Assembly (NCBI GenBank): GCA_902388495.1
Contig: CABMPP010000012.1
Location: 32,591-96,590, forward strand
Direction: 5' to 3'
DNA length: 64,000 bases
From: an uncultured Bacteroides sp.
GTDB taxonomy: Bacteria > Bacteroidota > Bacteroidia > Bacteroidales > Bacteroidaceae
The stretch's first letter is position 1; every line of letters starts with the position of its first letter. Shown here piece by piece: positions 32,711 to 42,681 of this stretch. Position numbers and translations under genes: made by a program. The notes beneath the pieces are model-generated. The model did no database searches. It worked only from the letters and a program-made list of their open reading frames with translations, and had not been told where the DNA came from.

Positions 32711-35185
32711 ATGGCACGAGTTATAAATTATGGTGTTGCATTGATATGTCTTTGCTTGTTGGGGTATCAGAGTTTGAGAGCCGCGAATACTTCTAATACT
32801 GAACAAATAAAGTGGGGTACGGAGAGTATTCTTTACGAAGGAAATGGTCTATTAGGAACTTTTGGAGGTGTACTTGATGGACAAATAGTTCTGACAGGCG
32901 GAACTTCTGCCGATTTTAGTCAGTGGGGAAGAAATGCAATATGCTTGTCAGGAAACGTTGGGTTCGATTTATATGAAGATATCTTATTCAGACCGTTAGC
33001 TTATGGTACTTCTATAGTGCTTCCTGATGGCATATTATGTATTGGAGGACGCGATTCTCATAAATGTTATAGGGAGGTGTTTCTTATTACAAAGCAACAG
33101 GGTAAACTCAAAATCTCGGAGGATTGGCCGTTGCTTCCCATTCCATTGTCAAATGCAGCAGGAGTATTACTTGATAATAAGGTCTATATCATTGGGGGAA
33201 GAGAATCAATCAAACCTTTTAAATTATCAGAATCGTTTTTTGTTTTGGATTTATCAAATAAAGAAAGAGGATGGAGAGAATTACCGGTATGTCCAGGAGG
33301 TGTTCGAGAGAATGCAATTTGTGTAGTACAGAATAATGGTGTTTCTCCTTGTTTGTATCTTATTGGGGGGCAAACGGAAACGGAAGAAAATTCCTTATCC
33401 TATTTGACTGATGGATATGTATATAATCCTCAGCTAAATAGATGGAGCTCTTTAGGTTCAGACTTTCCTAAAGGATTATGTGCAGCCATTTCTAGTGGGG
33501 CCAACCATGTTCTTCTTTTTCAGAAAGAATCGGGGGATACAGTGCAGTTCAAGAAGGAAAATATTTTATGGAAATACCATACAATTACGCAAACTCTGAT
33601 AAAGTCTGAAGTCATACCATATCCATATGACATTGCAAAAGTTTTGTATCGGAATCAATCATTCTTTATAATAGGTAATGATGCCAATTTTGGCACAAAT
33701 AAATTGTACGGCCTTCAAGGTGATATTATTCCTTTTAAAAAAGGGTTGGGTGTTGTCAATATCCTTGTGATTATTGGTTATTTTGCTGTATTGGCTGGAA
33801 TAGGAATCTACTTTTCACGTCGTCAGAAAAATACAAACGATTATTTTAAGGGTGGAGGACGTATTCCATGGTGGGCTGCTGGTTTGAGCCTTTTTGGAAC
33901 AGCTTTGAGTGCCATTACGTTCATGGCCATACCCTCTAAGGCATATGCCACCAATTGGAGCTATGTATTGTTCAATATTGGCATTTTACTTGTTGCACCA
34001 ATTATTGTTTCTGTTTTTATTCCTTTTTTCCGAAAGTTGAATATAACGACTGCCTACGAATATTTAGAAATACGTTTTAATGCATTTATCCGTGTTATTT
34101 GTAGTATGGCTTTTATTATCTTCCAGATTGGGCGTATGGGAGTTGTGCTTTTTCTGCCCTCTATTGCTTTGAATGTTGTAACAGGGTTGGATATATTCCT
34201 ATGTATAGGCATTATGGGTGCCTGCAGCATTTTATATACAATGATTGGAGGAATAGAAGCTGTAGTATGGACCGATGCTATTCAAGTAATTATCTTGTTA
34301 GGAGGAGCTATATTTGCAGTGGTATATATATCGTGTTCTCTCCCTGGCGGTTTGGGCGAGACTATTGATATTGCAGTAGCAAATGGTAAATTTGATTTGG
34401 GAACGACAAATTTTAATTTAAAAGATGCTACGATGTGGACTGTCATTATTGCTGCATGTTTTACGCACCTTACTACCTATGGAACTGATCAAAGTATGGT
34501 ACAGCGTTATCTCACTACTTCCTCAATGAAAGAAGCCCGGAAAAGTGTGTGGACCAATGCGATATTGACTGTTCCCGCTACTCTTATTTTCTTCTTTATA
34601 GGTACTTCACTTTATGCATATTATAAAGTATACCCTGAAAATTTAACTATTAGTATTCCTAATGGCGATGCTATTTTCCCTTGGTACATTTTTACCCAAT
34701 TACCAATCGGTGTTGTTGGATTGCTTATCTCGGGTATTTTTGCAGCAGCAATGTCTACTCTTAGTGGTAGTATGAATTCGGCAGCTACAGCTTATATTGT
34801 AGATATTTATTCCCGTTTTCTGCACAAAGGCGATTACGGAAACGAATTGCGTGCAGCACGTATTGCAACATGTGTAATAGGGATAATCAGTTTGTCCTTT
34901 GCCTTTCTTATGGCAACATGGAATATTGCATCATTATGGGATGAATTCAACAAGATACTTGGGCTTATATTAGGAAGTATGGGAGGGCTGTTTATGCTGG
35001 GAATGCTCACTAAACGCGCCAATTCCAGTGGAGCGATCATAGGAATCGTAGTGAGTATCATTGTACAACTATTTGTGGCTAAATTTCAAATGTTTCACTT
35101 GCTTTTATATACAGCCTCCGGATTCATTTCATGTTTTTTCGTTGGTTATTTGGCAAGTTTGTTCTTCAAAGAAAAGGAGGTTTAA
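32711..35185 (+). CDS. NanM-like mutarotase fused to sodium/solute symporter (sialic acid transporter)
   Basis: An 824-aa fusion. After a signal peptide (ALICLCLLGYQSLRAA), residues about 30-345 form a kelch beta-propeller in the style of YjhT/NanM, cyclically permuted: GGVLDGQIVLTGG, PDGILCIGGRDSHKCYREVF, DNKVYIIGGRES and YLIGGQTE blades. Residues about 350-820 are an SSS-family transporter: YFKGGGRIPWWAAGLSLFGT, SAITFMAIPSKAYA, and IFAAAMSTLSGSMNSAATAY. The first half should face the periplasm and convert alpha- to beta-Neu5Ac, feeding the Na+-driven pump. Related permuted mutarotases fused to symporters are known from Bacteroidota. It precedes nanA by 30 nt. Confidence 0.87.
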   Translation: MARVINYGVALICLCLLGYQSLRAANTSNTEQIKWGTESILYEGNGLLGTFGGVLDGQIVLTGGTSADFSQWGRNAICLSGNVGFDLYEDILFRPLAYGTSIVLPDGILCIGGRDSHKCYREVFLITKQQGKLKISEDWPLLPIPLSNAAGVLLDNKVYIIGGRESIKPFKLSESFFVLDLSNKERGWRELPVCPGGVRENAICVVQNNGVSPCLYLIGGQTETEENSLSYLTDGYVYNPQLNRWSSLGSDFPKGLCAAISSGANHVLLFQKESGDTVQFKKENILWKYHTITQTLIKSEVIPYPYDIAKVLYRNQSFFIIGNDANFGTNKLYGLQGDIIPFKKGLGVVNILVIIGYFAVLAGIGIYFSRRQKNTNDYFKGGGRIPWWAAGLSLFGTALSAITFMAIPSKAYATNWSYVLFNIGILLVAPIIVSVFIPFFRKLNITTAYEYLEIRFNAFIRVICSMAFIIFQIGRMGVVLFLPSIALNVVTGLDIFLCIGIMGACSILYTMIGGIEAVVWTDAIQVIILLGGAIFAVVYISCSLPGGLGETIDIAVANGKFDLGTTNFNLKDATMWTVIIAACFTHLTTYGTDQSMVQRYLTTSSMKEARKSVWTNAILTVPATLIFFFIGTSLYAYYKVYPENLTISIPNGDAIFPWYIFTQLPIGVVGLLISGIFAAAMSTLSGSMNSAATAYIVDIYSRFLHKGDYGNELRAARIATCVIGIISLSFAFLMATWNIASLWDEFNKILGLILGSMGGLFMLGMLTKRANSSGAIIGIVVSIIVQLFVAKFQMFHLLLYTASGFISCFFVGYLASLFFKEKEV

Positions 35186-35215
35186 ACCTTTCATTAATTA
35201 TAATTACTCTAATTT

Positions 35216-36133
35216 ATGAATAAACAATTTTTAACAGGATTAATTGCTGCGCCATTTACGCCAATGTACGAAGATGGTTCCTTAAATTTGCAGGTGATCG
35301 AGCCGTATGCGGAGTTTTTAATTAAAAAGAAATGCGTGACGGGAGTATTTATTTGTGGTACGACAGGAGAATCTGTGTCTCTGACAACAGAAGAACGTAA
35401 AGCTGTTGCAGAAAAATGGATCGAGGTAGCTAAAGGGAAGTTAAAGGTTATAGTGCATGTAGGTGGTATGTCACAAGTTCAGTGTTCTGAATTGGCAGCC
35501 CATGCTCAAACTATCGGGGCAGATATGATAGCAGCTATGGCGCCTTGTTTTTTCAAACCTGGCTCTGTGAATGATTTGATAAGTTTTTTTAAACCGATAG
35601 CGGCTTCTGCATCCCGACTGCCGTTCTATTACTATAACATGCCATCTATTACTGGCGTGTCATTACCGGTACATACTTTTCTTTCGGAAGGTAAGAAGCA
35701 GATTCCAAATTTGGTAGGAGTGAAGTTTACTCACAACAATCTGATGGAGATGCAGCAATGTATCCATGTGGATAACGGAGCTTTTGAAGTTTTACATGGC
35801 TTTGATGAAATATTGATTACCGGACTTTCAATCGGAGTTAAATCTGCAGTAGGAAGTACGTATAATTATGTTCCGGGGATATATAAATGTATGATGGAAG
35901 CCATGGAAAATGGAGATATTGATACGGCTCGTGAGATGCAGTGGAAGGCTGTAGAAATTATTGATATACTGATAAAACATGGTGGTGGAGTCAGAGCCGG
36001 TAAGATTTTCATGAAATTGGCTGGGATAGATTGTGGTCCGTGCCGCTTGCCGATAGCTCCTTGTTTCGAAAAAGAATTGGAAGAAACGCGAAATGAATTA
36101 AAGAATACTGACTTCTTTAAATATATTAATTAA
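35216..36133 (+). CDS. nanA: N-acetylneuraminate lyase
   Basis: A 305-aa DHDPS-superfamily aldolase: LIAAPFTPMYEDGSLN start, GVFICGTTGESVSLT loop, YYYNMPSITGV, and the Schiff-base lysine Lys170 in GVKFTHNN. The GTTGE and NMPSITG motifs fit sialate lyase rather than dihydrodipicolinate synthase. It splits Neu5Ac to ManNAc and pyruvate in the cytoplasm. It follows the transporter gene closely. Confidence 0.9.
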   Translation: MNKQFLTGLIAAPFTPMYEDGSLNLQVIEPYAEFLIKKKCVTGVFICGTTGESVSLTTEERKAVAEKWIEVAKGKLKVIVHVGGMSQVQCSELAAHAQTIGADMIAAMAPCFFKPGSVNDLISFFKPIAASASRLPFYYYNMPSITGVSLPVHTFLSEGKKQIPNLVGVKFTHNNLMEMQQCIHVDNGAFEVLHGFDEILITGLSIGVKSAVGSTYNYVPGIYKCMMEAMENGDIDTAREMQWKAVEIIDILIKHGGGVRAGKIFMKLAGIDCGPCRLPIAPCFEKELEETRNELKNTDFFKYIN

Positions 36134-36222
36134 CTAAAAATGATATGCCTATGGAAATAATGCAATAAAGTATCTAAAGAAATAGCTCATTAGCCGAATA
36201 GAGCTTGAAACTTAAAAGGAGA

Positions 36223-36257
36223 GGGAGAAACGAGTATTGGTACTTCCCGTTTCTCCC
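36223..36257 (+). promoter_or_regulatory. Hairpin in the susC leader
   Basis: GGGAGAAACG pairs with CGTTTCTCCC over a 15-nt loop, about 45 nt before the susC-like ATG. No T-run follows, so it is not an ordinary terminator; it may protect the transcript end or set the level of outer-membrane genes. Confidence 0.5.
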
Positions 36258-36302
36258 CAAAATAAATTACCGAAACAATTTATTATTAAAATCGTAACAA
36301 AG

Positions 36303-39300
36303 ATGAGAAAAATATTTCATTTTCCCCTCATAAGTTTTCTACTATTTTGTCCATTCTTACTTTGGGCACAAGAATTTAACCTATCAGGGATAGTAGTGGA
36401 CAGCACAGGTGAAACTCTTCCAGGAGTTTCCATCGCTGTGAAGGGTACGACTCGAGGAGTTATTACGGATATGAATGGTGCTTTCCAGTTGAAAGTAAGC
36501 AAGGGGGAAACTCTTGTATTTTCCTATGTGGGCTATGATGAACAGCAAATCTTGATTACCAATCAAAAGATTCTTAACATCCAGATGGAACCGACTACTA
36601 TGGGGTTGGATGAAGTGGTGGTCGTTGGTTATGGCACCCAATCCAAGCGTACTGTAACATCCGCCATCAGTAAAGTGGATGGAGAAACATTGAAGGCAAC
36701 TCCTATCAATACTGTGGGAGAAGGGCTGAAAGGTAAAATTGCGGGTGTACGTGTGTACAATGAGAATAACACTCCGGGTGCAGAGGCTACGTTCCTGATT
36801 CGTGGTGGTTCCTCTATCAGCCAGAGCAATTCTCCTCTTATATTAGTTGATGGTGTAGAGCGCAGCACGGCGGGTATCAATCCCAATGACATCGAATCTA
36901 TCGAAGTCTTGAAGGATGCCGCTTCCTCTGCTATTTATGGCTCGCGTGCATCGAATGGAGTTGTCCTGATTACGACAAGAAAAGGAAAGAGTGGTGCTCC
37001 TCGAGTAACGTTTGAGGCTTCCTTTGCAAACGAGAATGTTGAACGAATGATTGAGTATCTGGATGCTACCCAAGCTGTTACTATCATGCGCGATCGTTGG
37101 GCTTCCGGACCCAGCCCGGAAAAGTTATACCTTGACGGATATGCTTATAGCTCCGGTAATACGGATGTTTCCAAGTTTTCTACCCGTTACCTGAGAGATG
37201 GAGAGAGTATTCCGGCAGGATGGAAGTCTGTGGCTGATCCACTGGATCCCAGTAAGACCTTGATTTTTGAAGATAATGACTGGGCCAGTACTTGTTTCAA
37301 GAATGCTCTTTGGCAAAATTATTATGTGGGGATAGAAGGAGGTACGGAAAAATTGAGCTATGTAGGCAGCATCGGCTATATGAAAGATTCCGGTGTAGGT
37401 GTAGGCACGGCATTCGATCGTTTCAATGCCCGTACTAATGTGACCGCCAAAATCAGAGAAAACCTGACTTTCAGCAGCAACATCGATTATAGTCAGACGA
37501 ATAGTGAAGAATATGCCAGCCAGTATCAGGTAATTTCCCGCGGACTGATGACTCCGGCCGTTCAACGCAGATATTGGGTATCTGACAATGAATGGTACGG
37601 AACTCCGACCCCGGGTCCCAACTCTTCGTCTCCGAATCCGAGTTTTTACTCGTATTTCAATGATAACAACCAGCGTGCTAACCGTCTGGGACTGGTAGGT
37701 TCTCTTGATTGGGAAGTTTTGAAAGGATGGCATGCTGTGGGCACAGCTTCTTTGTTTACGCAAAACAGCCATGGAGATACATTCATGCGTGCCAACCCGA
37801 TGAATGGAACGCGGAAAGCGACTACCAACATGACGGATGAGCAACGCAAGAAACTGGAATTCTACACCAGCTATACAAGAACGTTTGCCGATAAACACAG
37901 CATCAGCGCGATGGTAGGATATTCCTATCAGCAATATTTGTACAAGTATGTGTATGCTGCCACTACCGGACACAGCTCCGACAAGATACCGACATTGAAC
38001 GGAGGTTCTGTCTATTCCGATGCAACGTCGACCAAGCAGGAAGATGTGAATATCGGTTATTTCGGCCGATTGAACTATGATTATCTGAAAAGGTACATGT
38101 TGACTGCTACTTTCCGTGAGGACGGCTCTTCTCGTTTTGCCAAAGGCAATCAATGGGGATTTTTTCCGGGGCTTTCTGTCGGATGGGTTATGAGTGATGA
38201 GCCTTTTATGCAGAATGTCGGTTTTATAAGTAATTTGAAGTGGCGTGGCAGCTATGGCCAAACGGGTAATAACTCTATCGGATATTATGATGCCTTGGGG
38301 CTGTATGCCATTACCACCAGCTACAATCAGGATGCGGCAACTGTTTCTTCTGCCATGCCCAACAAGGCTCTTGAGTGGGAGACTTCCACACAATTGGATT
38401 TAGGTTTTGATTTGGGTTTGTTCAAGAACCGCATCATATTGGGTATAGACTATTTCAATAAGATTACGGATAACCTGATTACTTCCAAAGTATTGCCCAA
38501 TACGTCGGGATACGGTTCCATCCTTACCAATCTTGGAAAAGTACGTTTCCGTGGTTTCGATGCTGAAATAACAACACGTAACATTGCCAAGAAGGATTTC
38601 ACGTGGGAATCTAAATTCACCATTACTTACGTAAAGAACAAGGTGCTTAAACTGCCCGAAAACGGACGGGACAAGAACCGCCAGGGAGGATACTCTGTAA
38701 AAATGCAGGATGGCACGACCAAAGAATTCGGAGGTGTTGCCGAGGGTGAACCGTTGGGTCGTTTCTATGGATATAAGAAAGACTTTATCATTACAACTCC
38801 CGAGCAGGCTGCCAATGCCCGTTATGACACCTCATCCAAAGGCTGGGACTGGACCACGAAAAAGAGCCTGGGTGTCGGAAAAAAGACAATCGGAGACTAT
38901 GAGTGGAAAGATCTGAATGGAGACAATATCATCAATAGCAATGATATGTTCCTGCTGGGAAATACGATTCCCCATACAACTGGAGGTTTGAACAATACTT
39001 TCACCTACAAGGGCTTCACTTTGAATGTCTATCTTGATTTTGCTTTGGGGCACTCCATTTCCAATGGTTATCTGCAACGCCAAATGTGTAATTTCATGAA
39101 TGGAAACACCAGCCTGCCTGCCGAAATCCTGAAATGCTGGAATGTGGGGGATGACCCGAATAAGGCTAAGTATGCCCGTTTCTCAGGCAATGACTCTGAT
39201 GAGTTGAATAAGAATTTCCGGGACAACTCCGATGTTTTTACCCAGAAAGCCGATTATCTCTGTATCCGTGAAATCTCTCTGCAATATGCTCTGCCTCAGG

Positions 39301-39482
39301 CATTGCTGGCAAAGATTGGTCTGAAAGGGCTGGTATTGACCCTGGCCGGAAACAATCTGCACTATTTTACGGAAGTAATAGGCCTTTCTCCCGAAGTAGG
39401 TGCATCAAGCACTTATTCCGGCAGTTTCAACACCTATCCGCCTATCCGTAAGTTCTCTATCGGATGTAAAGTTACTTTGTGA
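36303..39482 (+). CDS. SusC-like TonB-dependent outer-membrane transporter
   Basis: Start at 36303 gives a signal peptide (MRKIFHFPLISFLLFCPFLL); an earlier in-frame start at 36237 would put non-signal residues first. The 1059-aa protein has a carboxypeptidase-regulatory-like domain (GIVVDSTGETLPGVSIAVKG), the SusC linker DEVVVVGYGTQ, a plug (RGGSSISQSNSPLILVDGV, GSRASNGVVLITTRKG) and a large beta barrel. With the SusD protein it imports sialylated oligosaccharides or sialic acid across the outer membrane. The barrel's sequence does not identify the ligand; the locus does. Confidence 0.95.
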   Translation: MRKIFHFPLISFLLFCPFLLWAQEFNLSGIVVDSTGETLPGVSIAVKGTTRGVITDMNGAFQLKVSKGETLVFSYVGYDEQQILITNQKILNIQMEPTTMGLDEVVVVGYGTQSKRTVTSAISKVDGETLKATPINTVGEGLKGKIAGVRVYNENNTPGAEATFLIRGGSSISQSNSPLILVDGVERSTAGINPNDIESIEVLKDAASSAIYGSRASNGVVLITTRKGKSGAPRVTFEASFANENVERMIEYLDATQAVTIMRDRWASGPSPEKLYLDGYAYSSGNTDVSKFSTRYLRDGESIPAGWKSVADPLDPSKTLIFEDNDWASTCFKNALWQNYYVGIEGGTEKLSYVGSIGYMKDSGVGVGTAFDRFNARTNVTAKIRENLTFSSNIDYSQTNSEEYASQYQVISRGLMTPAVQRRYWVSDNEWYGTPTPGPNSSSPNPSFYSYFNDNNQRANRLGLVGSLDWEVLKGWHAVGTASLFTQNSHGDTFMRANPMNGTRKATTNMTDEQRKKLEFYTSYTRTFADKHSISAMVGYSYQQYLYKYVYAATTGHSSDKIPTLNGGSVYSDATSTKQEDVNIGYFGRLNYDYLKRYMLTATFREDGSSRFAKGNQWGFFPGLSVGWVMSDEPFMQNVGFISNLKWRGSYGQTGNNSIGYYDALGLYAITTSYNQDAATVSSAMPNKALEWETSTQLDLGFDLGLFKNRIILGIDYFNKITDNLITSKVLPNTSGYGSILTNLGKVRFRGFDAEITTRNIAKKDFTWESKFTITYVKNKVLKLPENGRDKNRQGGYSVKMQDGTTKEFGGVAEGEPLGRFYGYKKDFIITTPEQAANARYDTSSKGWDWTTKKSLGVGKKTIGDYEWKDLNGDNIINSNDMFLLGNTIPHTTGGLNNTFTYKGFTLNVYLDFALGHSISNGYLQRQMCNFMNGNTSLPAEILKCWNVGDDPNKAKYARFSGNDSDELNKNFRDNSDVFTQKADYLCIREISLQYALPQALLAKIGLKGLVLTLAGNNLHYFTEVIGLSPEVGASSTYSGSFNTYPPIRKFSIGCKVTL

Positions 39483-39513
39483 TAAAAGAAGTTTAATACG
39501 AAAAATAAGAATT

Positions 39514-41007
39514 ATGAAAATAAAAATATTATCCGGCATTCTTCTTATAAGTGGGGTCTCGTTTTTTACATCATGTCATGGAGACCTGAATGTGATACAG
39601 CCCAGCCAGTTCACCAGCCTATCCATGTGGACAGAGGAGAGCGATGCTACGAGTGCAGTAAATGGAGCATATACCCAATTTCGTTCCGCCTTTTCCGATT
39701 TGCTCAATATCTATGGGGAGATGCGCTCAAACTGGTATGAGAGTGGGGCGGTAAATGATGCGTTTTTTAATAGAGTGGGTACGAACGTATTGCTGAGCGG
39801 CGATGCAGGTACAAATTGGAGTAGCATATATACTACAATAAACAGTGCAAATTTGATTCTGAAGCATACTCCGGAAATCTCTTTCGCCAATGAAGCTATA
39901 CGCAATGAAGTGATGGCCAATGTCTATTTCCTGCGGGCATATTGCTACTTTACGCTGGTGCGGGTATTCGGTGATTGCCCGCTGCTGACTTCCGGTTTTG
40001 AGTCAGAAAAGCAGGAGGACATGTATCCCAGCCGTACGGCGGCCTCTGAAGTATATGCCCAGGTCGAAACCGATATAGAAGAAGCTTTAAGGTTGATGCC
40101 CGCTTCTTCCAAGCTTCTCCATAAGGCATCTCCGGCAGCCATCAACATGTTGCGTACCGAATATTACTTGTGGAAGGCAAAGCGTCTGGGGGGAGGAAAT
40201 GCAGCTCTGAGTACGGCACAGTCTTCTGTTGATGCGGTATTGAAAGCCGGATATGCGCTTCTTCCTGCATTTGCCGATATTTTCAATTTAAACAATAAAG
40301 CCAATGCCGAGCTTATCTGGACATTGCCCTATATCATCAATGAAAATGTGACTCCGGGAACATCCCCTAACTTTTTTGCCTATTATCTGGCACTTAACGG
40401 TGACAGAACCCGGTTGAGGGAAGCTGGATATACTGAAGATGAGGTTCCTGCCGGTTCCCATGCCCAGTATGTTGTGCCTACGCAAGCCTATTGTGACTTT
40501 CTGGCTGAGGATGCACGTGACACGCGTACGGATGTTTCGGTACGGGTATTCAAGGATAAGTTCCTGACGGAAGAAGTGCAGATTAAAAGGATGATTGTGA
40601 AGTTCAAAGGCTCCTTTGCCAATGATACGCGTAGTTTTGACAGTGATGTCCCTGTCTATCGCTTGGCTGAAGCCTATCTTTTGAAAGCTGAAGTGGAGAA
40701 TGCCTTAGGAAATACGGATGCCGCCCTGCAGAATCTGAATGTAGTGGCCAAGCGTGCTTATGGGGTAGACAATTACTATACGGTAAGGACTCAGGATGCC
40801 ATAGACAATGCCATTATCAGCGAAATACTGAAAGAGTTTGTTGCAGAATCAAAAGCATGGTGGGCATACCTTCGCTTTAATAAGGAATTCGAGCTTATTG
40901 AAACCTTGAAGGGGCGTGAAGGGGAGAAGAATGTTACGTTGTGGCCTATTGCTCCTGCCTGTCTCAATACTAATCCGAATATAACACAAACTGAAGGTTA
41001 CAAATAA
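39514..41007 (+). CDS. SusD-like surface lipoprotein
   Basis: Start at 39514 gives a lipoprotein signal (GILLISGVSFFTSC, Cys20). The 497-aa protein has the RagB/SusD fold: NVIQPSQFTSLSMW, helical TPR repeats (EVMANVYFLRAYCYFTLVRV), SDVPVYRLAEAYLLKAEVEN, and a C-terminal part with FVAESKAWWAYLRF and LWPIAP. It caps the SusC barrel and binds glycan at the surface. It is 31 nt after susC. Confidence 0.94.
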   Translation: MKIKILSGILLISGVSFFTSCHGDLNVIQPSQFTSLSMWTEESDATSAVNGAYTQFRSAFSDLLNIYGEMRSNWYESGAVNDAFFNRVGTNVLLSGDAGTNWSSIYTTINSANLILKHTPEISFANEAIRNEVMANVYFLRAYCYFTLVRVFGDCPLLTSGFESEKQEDMYPSRTAASEVYAQVETDIEEALRLMPASSKLLHKASPAAINMLRTEYYLWKAKRLGGGNAALSTAQSSVDAVLKAGYALLPAFADIFNLNNKANAELIWTLPYIINENVTPGTSPNFFAYYLALNGDRTRLREAGYTEDEVPAGSHAQYVVPTQAYCDFLAEDARDTRTDVSVRVFKDKFLTEEVQIKRMIVKFKGSFANDTRSFDSDVPVYRLAEAYLLKAEVENALGNTDAALQNLNVVAKRAYGVDNYYTVRTQDAIDNAIISEILKEFVAESKAWWAYLRFNKEFELIETLKGREGEKNVTLWPIAPACLNTNPNITQTEGYK

Positions 41008-41020
41008 ATATTGAGATGAT

Positions 41021-42652
41021 ATGAGATGTAAGACTATACTTTTACTGGTCTTGTCTGCTTGGGGCATCATGGCATGCCAAAATTATACGGATAAGATAAC
41101 GGTGGAGATTCGGCAACCGATATATCCGGTGCTGACGTTGAAAGAGCATAATCCGGTATTGTGTCTGCGTCTGATTAGGAATAGCGGCGTGGCATATCAG
41201 TTGGAAAAGATAAACTTCACTTTGGATGGAACTGTCCGTTCCGGCGATGTCGTTTCCGCTTCGCTGTTCTTAGATGAGAATTGCGAGCAGGTCTGTACAA
41301 GTGCCAAACCGGTGAACAAACAATTGAGTTTTAAGGTAGGCCGGCAGATAGAGGAAGATACACTGACATGCTGGGTGACACTCCGATTGAGGGATGATGC
41401 GGCACAGGCTACAAGCAGGATTGAGATCTCATGCAATAGTGTTCAGACAGATCTGGGGCTGGCGGGCATCCGCCAGTTGCCCGCAGTAAAGCCGCTCCGT
41501 ATAGGAGTGGCCCTGCGGCAGTCGGGTCAGGACGGAGTACATACTTCCCGCATTCCCGGATTAGTAACTTCGACGAAAGGTACCTTGCTGGCCTTGTATG
41601 ATGCACGCAATGAAAGAGATGACGATTTGCAGGGCGACATTGATATTGCCATCAATCGCAGTGAAGATGGAGGGCGGACTTGGCAACCTATGCAGACTGT
41701 TCTGGATATGAAAGAATGGGGCGGGCTACCTCAGAAATATAATGGAGTGAGTGATGGTTGCATCTTGTCGGATGATTTCACCGGAGACCTCTATGTCATA
41801 GGGTTATGGATGCACGGAGTCTTGGACCCCAAGACGGGCAAATGGATAGAGAATCTTACCGATACCTCGACCGTATGGAACCACCAGTGGCGTGCGCACG
41901 GTTCTCAGCCGGGATATGGTGTCAAACAAAGTTCTCAATTCCTGATTAGTAAGAGTACCGATGACGGACTTACCTGGAGTGAGCCGCGTAACATCACCCG
42001 CCAAGTAAAAAAGGAAAAATGGTGGCTGCTCGCTCCCGGACCGGGTCGTGGCATCACAATGGAAGATGGTACATTGGTATTTCCGGTAGAGGGGCGGAAC
42101 GAAGACGGGCTTCAGTTCTCTACAATCATGTGGAGTAAAGACAAGGGCGAAAACTGGACCGTAGGCGAACCGGCCTACTACAATACCAACGAATGTCAGG
42201 TGGTAGAACTTTCAGATCATTCCTTGATGTTGAACATGCGTGAGCGCAGCAACCGGGGACGTCAGGAAGGTAATGGGCGGGCCATTGCCGTCACTGCCGA
42301 TTTGGGGAAAACGTGGACGGAACATCCCACGTCGCGCAGAGCTCTCATTGAACCGGCTTGCCAGGCATCCTTGCTGCGTCATGATTATATTGAAGACGGA
42401 GAAGAACGTCATGTATTACTCTTTGCCAATCCTAATTCAAAAGAGCGCCGTAACAACATTACCATTAAGGTGAGTTTCGATGACGGGCAAACTTGGCCCG
42501 AGGAGTATTGGATGTTGTTGGATGAAGGTAGGGGGGCGGGGTACTCTTGCATGACTTCCATTGACGAGCATACCATAGGCATCTTTTATGAGGGGAGTCA
42601 AGCCGACATTCAGTTCCAGGCTATCCCGCTGAAAGAATTATTGAAGAAATAA
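41021..42652 (+). CDS. Exo-alpha-sialidase lipoprotein
   Basis: A 543-aa lipoprotein (LSAWGIMAC) with an N-terminal beta-sandwich (about 25-150) and a GH33 propeller. Key motifs: SRIPGLV (RIP, first Arg of the triad), Asp boxes SEDGGRTW, STDDGLTW, SKDKGENW, TADLGKTW and SFDDGQTW, the acidic EGRNEDG and NECQVVELSD regions, NMRERSNRG with another Arg, and the tyrosine in GAGYSCM. It cleaves terminal sialic acid from mucins or other glycans at the cell surface. It is 13 nt after SusD. Confidence 0.93.
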   Translation: MRCKTILLLVLSAWGIMACQNYTDKITVEIRQPIYPVLTLKEHNPVLCLRLIRNSGVAYQLEKINFTLDGTVRSGDVVSASLFLDENCEQVCTSAKPVNKQLSFKVGRQIEEDTLTCWVTLRLRDDAAQATSRIEISCNSVQTDLGLAGIRQLPAVKPLRIGVALRQSGQDGVHTSRIPGLVTSTKGTLLALYDARNERDDDLQGDIDIAINRSEDGGRTWQPMQTVLDMKEWGGLPQKYNGVSDGCILSDDFTGDLYVIGLWMHGVLDPKTGKWIENLTDTSTVWNHQWRAHGSQPGYGVKQSSQFLISKSTDDGLTWSEPRNITRQVKKEKWWLLAPGPGRGITMEDGTLVFPVEGRNEDGLQFSTIMWSKDKGENWTVGEPAYYNTNECQVVELSDHSLMLNMRERSNRGRQEGNGRAIAVTADLGKTWTEHPTSRRALIEPACQASLLRHDYIEDGEERHVLLFANPNSKERRNNITIKVSFDDGQTWPEEYWMLLDEGRGAGYSCMTSIDEHTIGIFYEGSQADIQFQAIPLKELLKK

Positions 42653-42681
42653 AAGTATAACACCTTAAAAAATAGACAAAT

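Noticed and set aside
37125..38393. A 422-codon minus-strand frame
   Set aside because: Antisense to susC and without family features.
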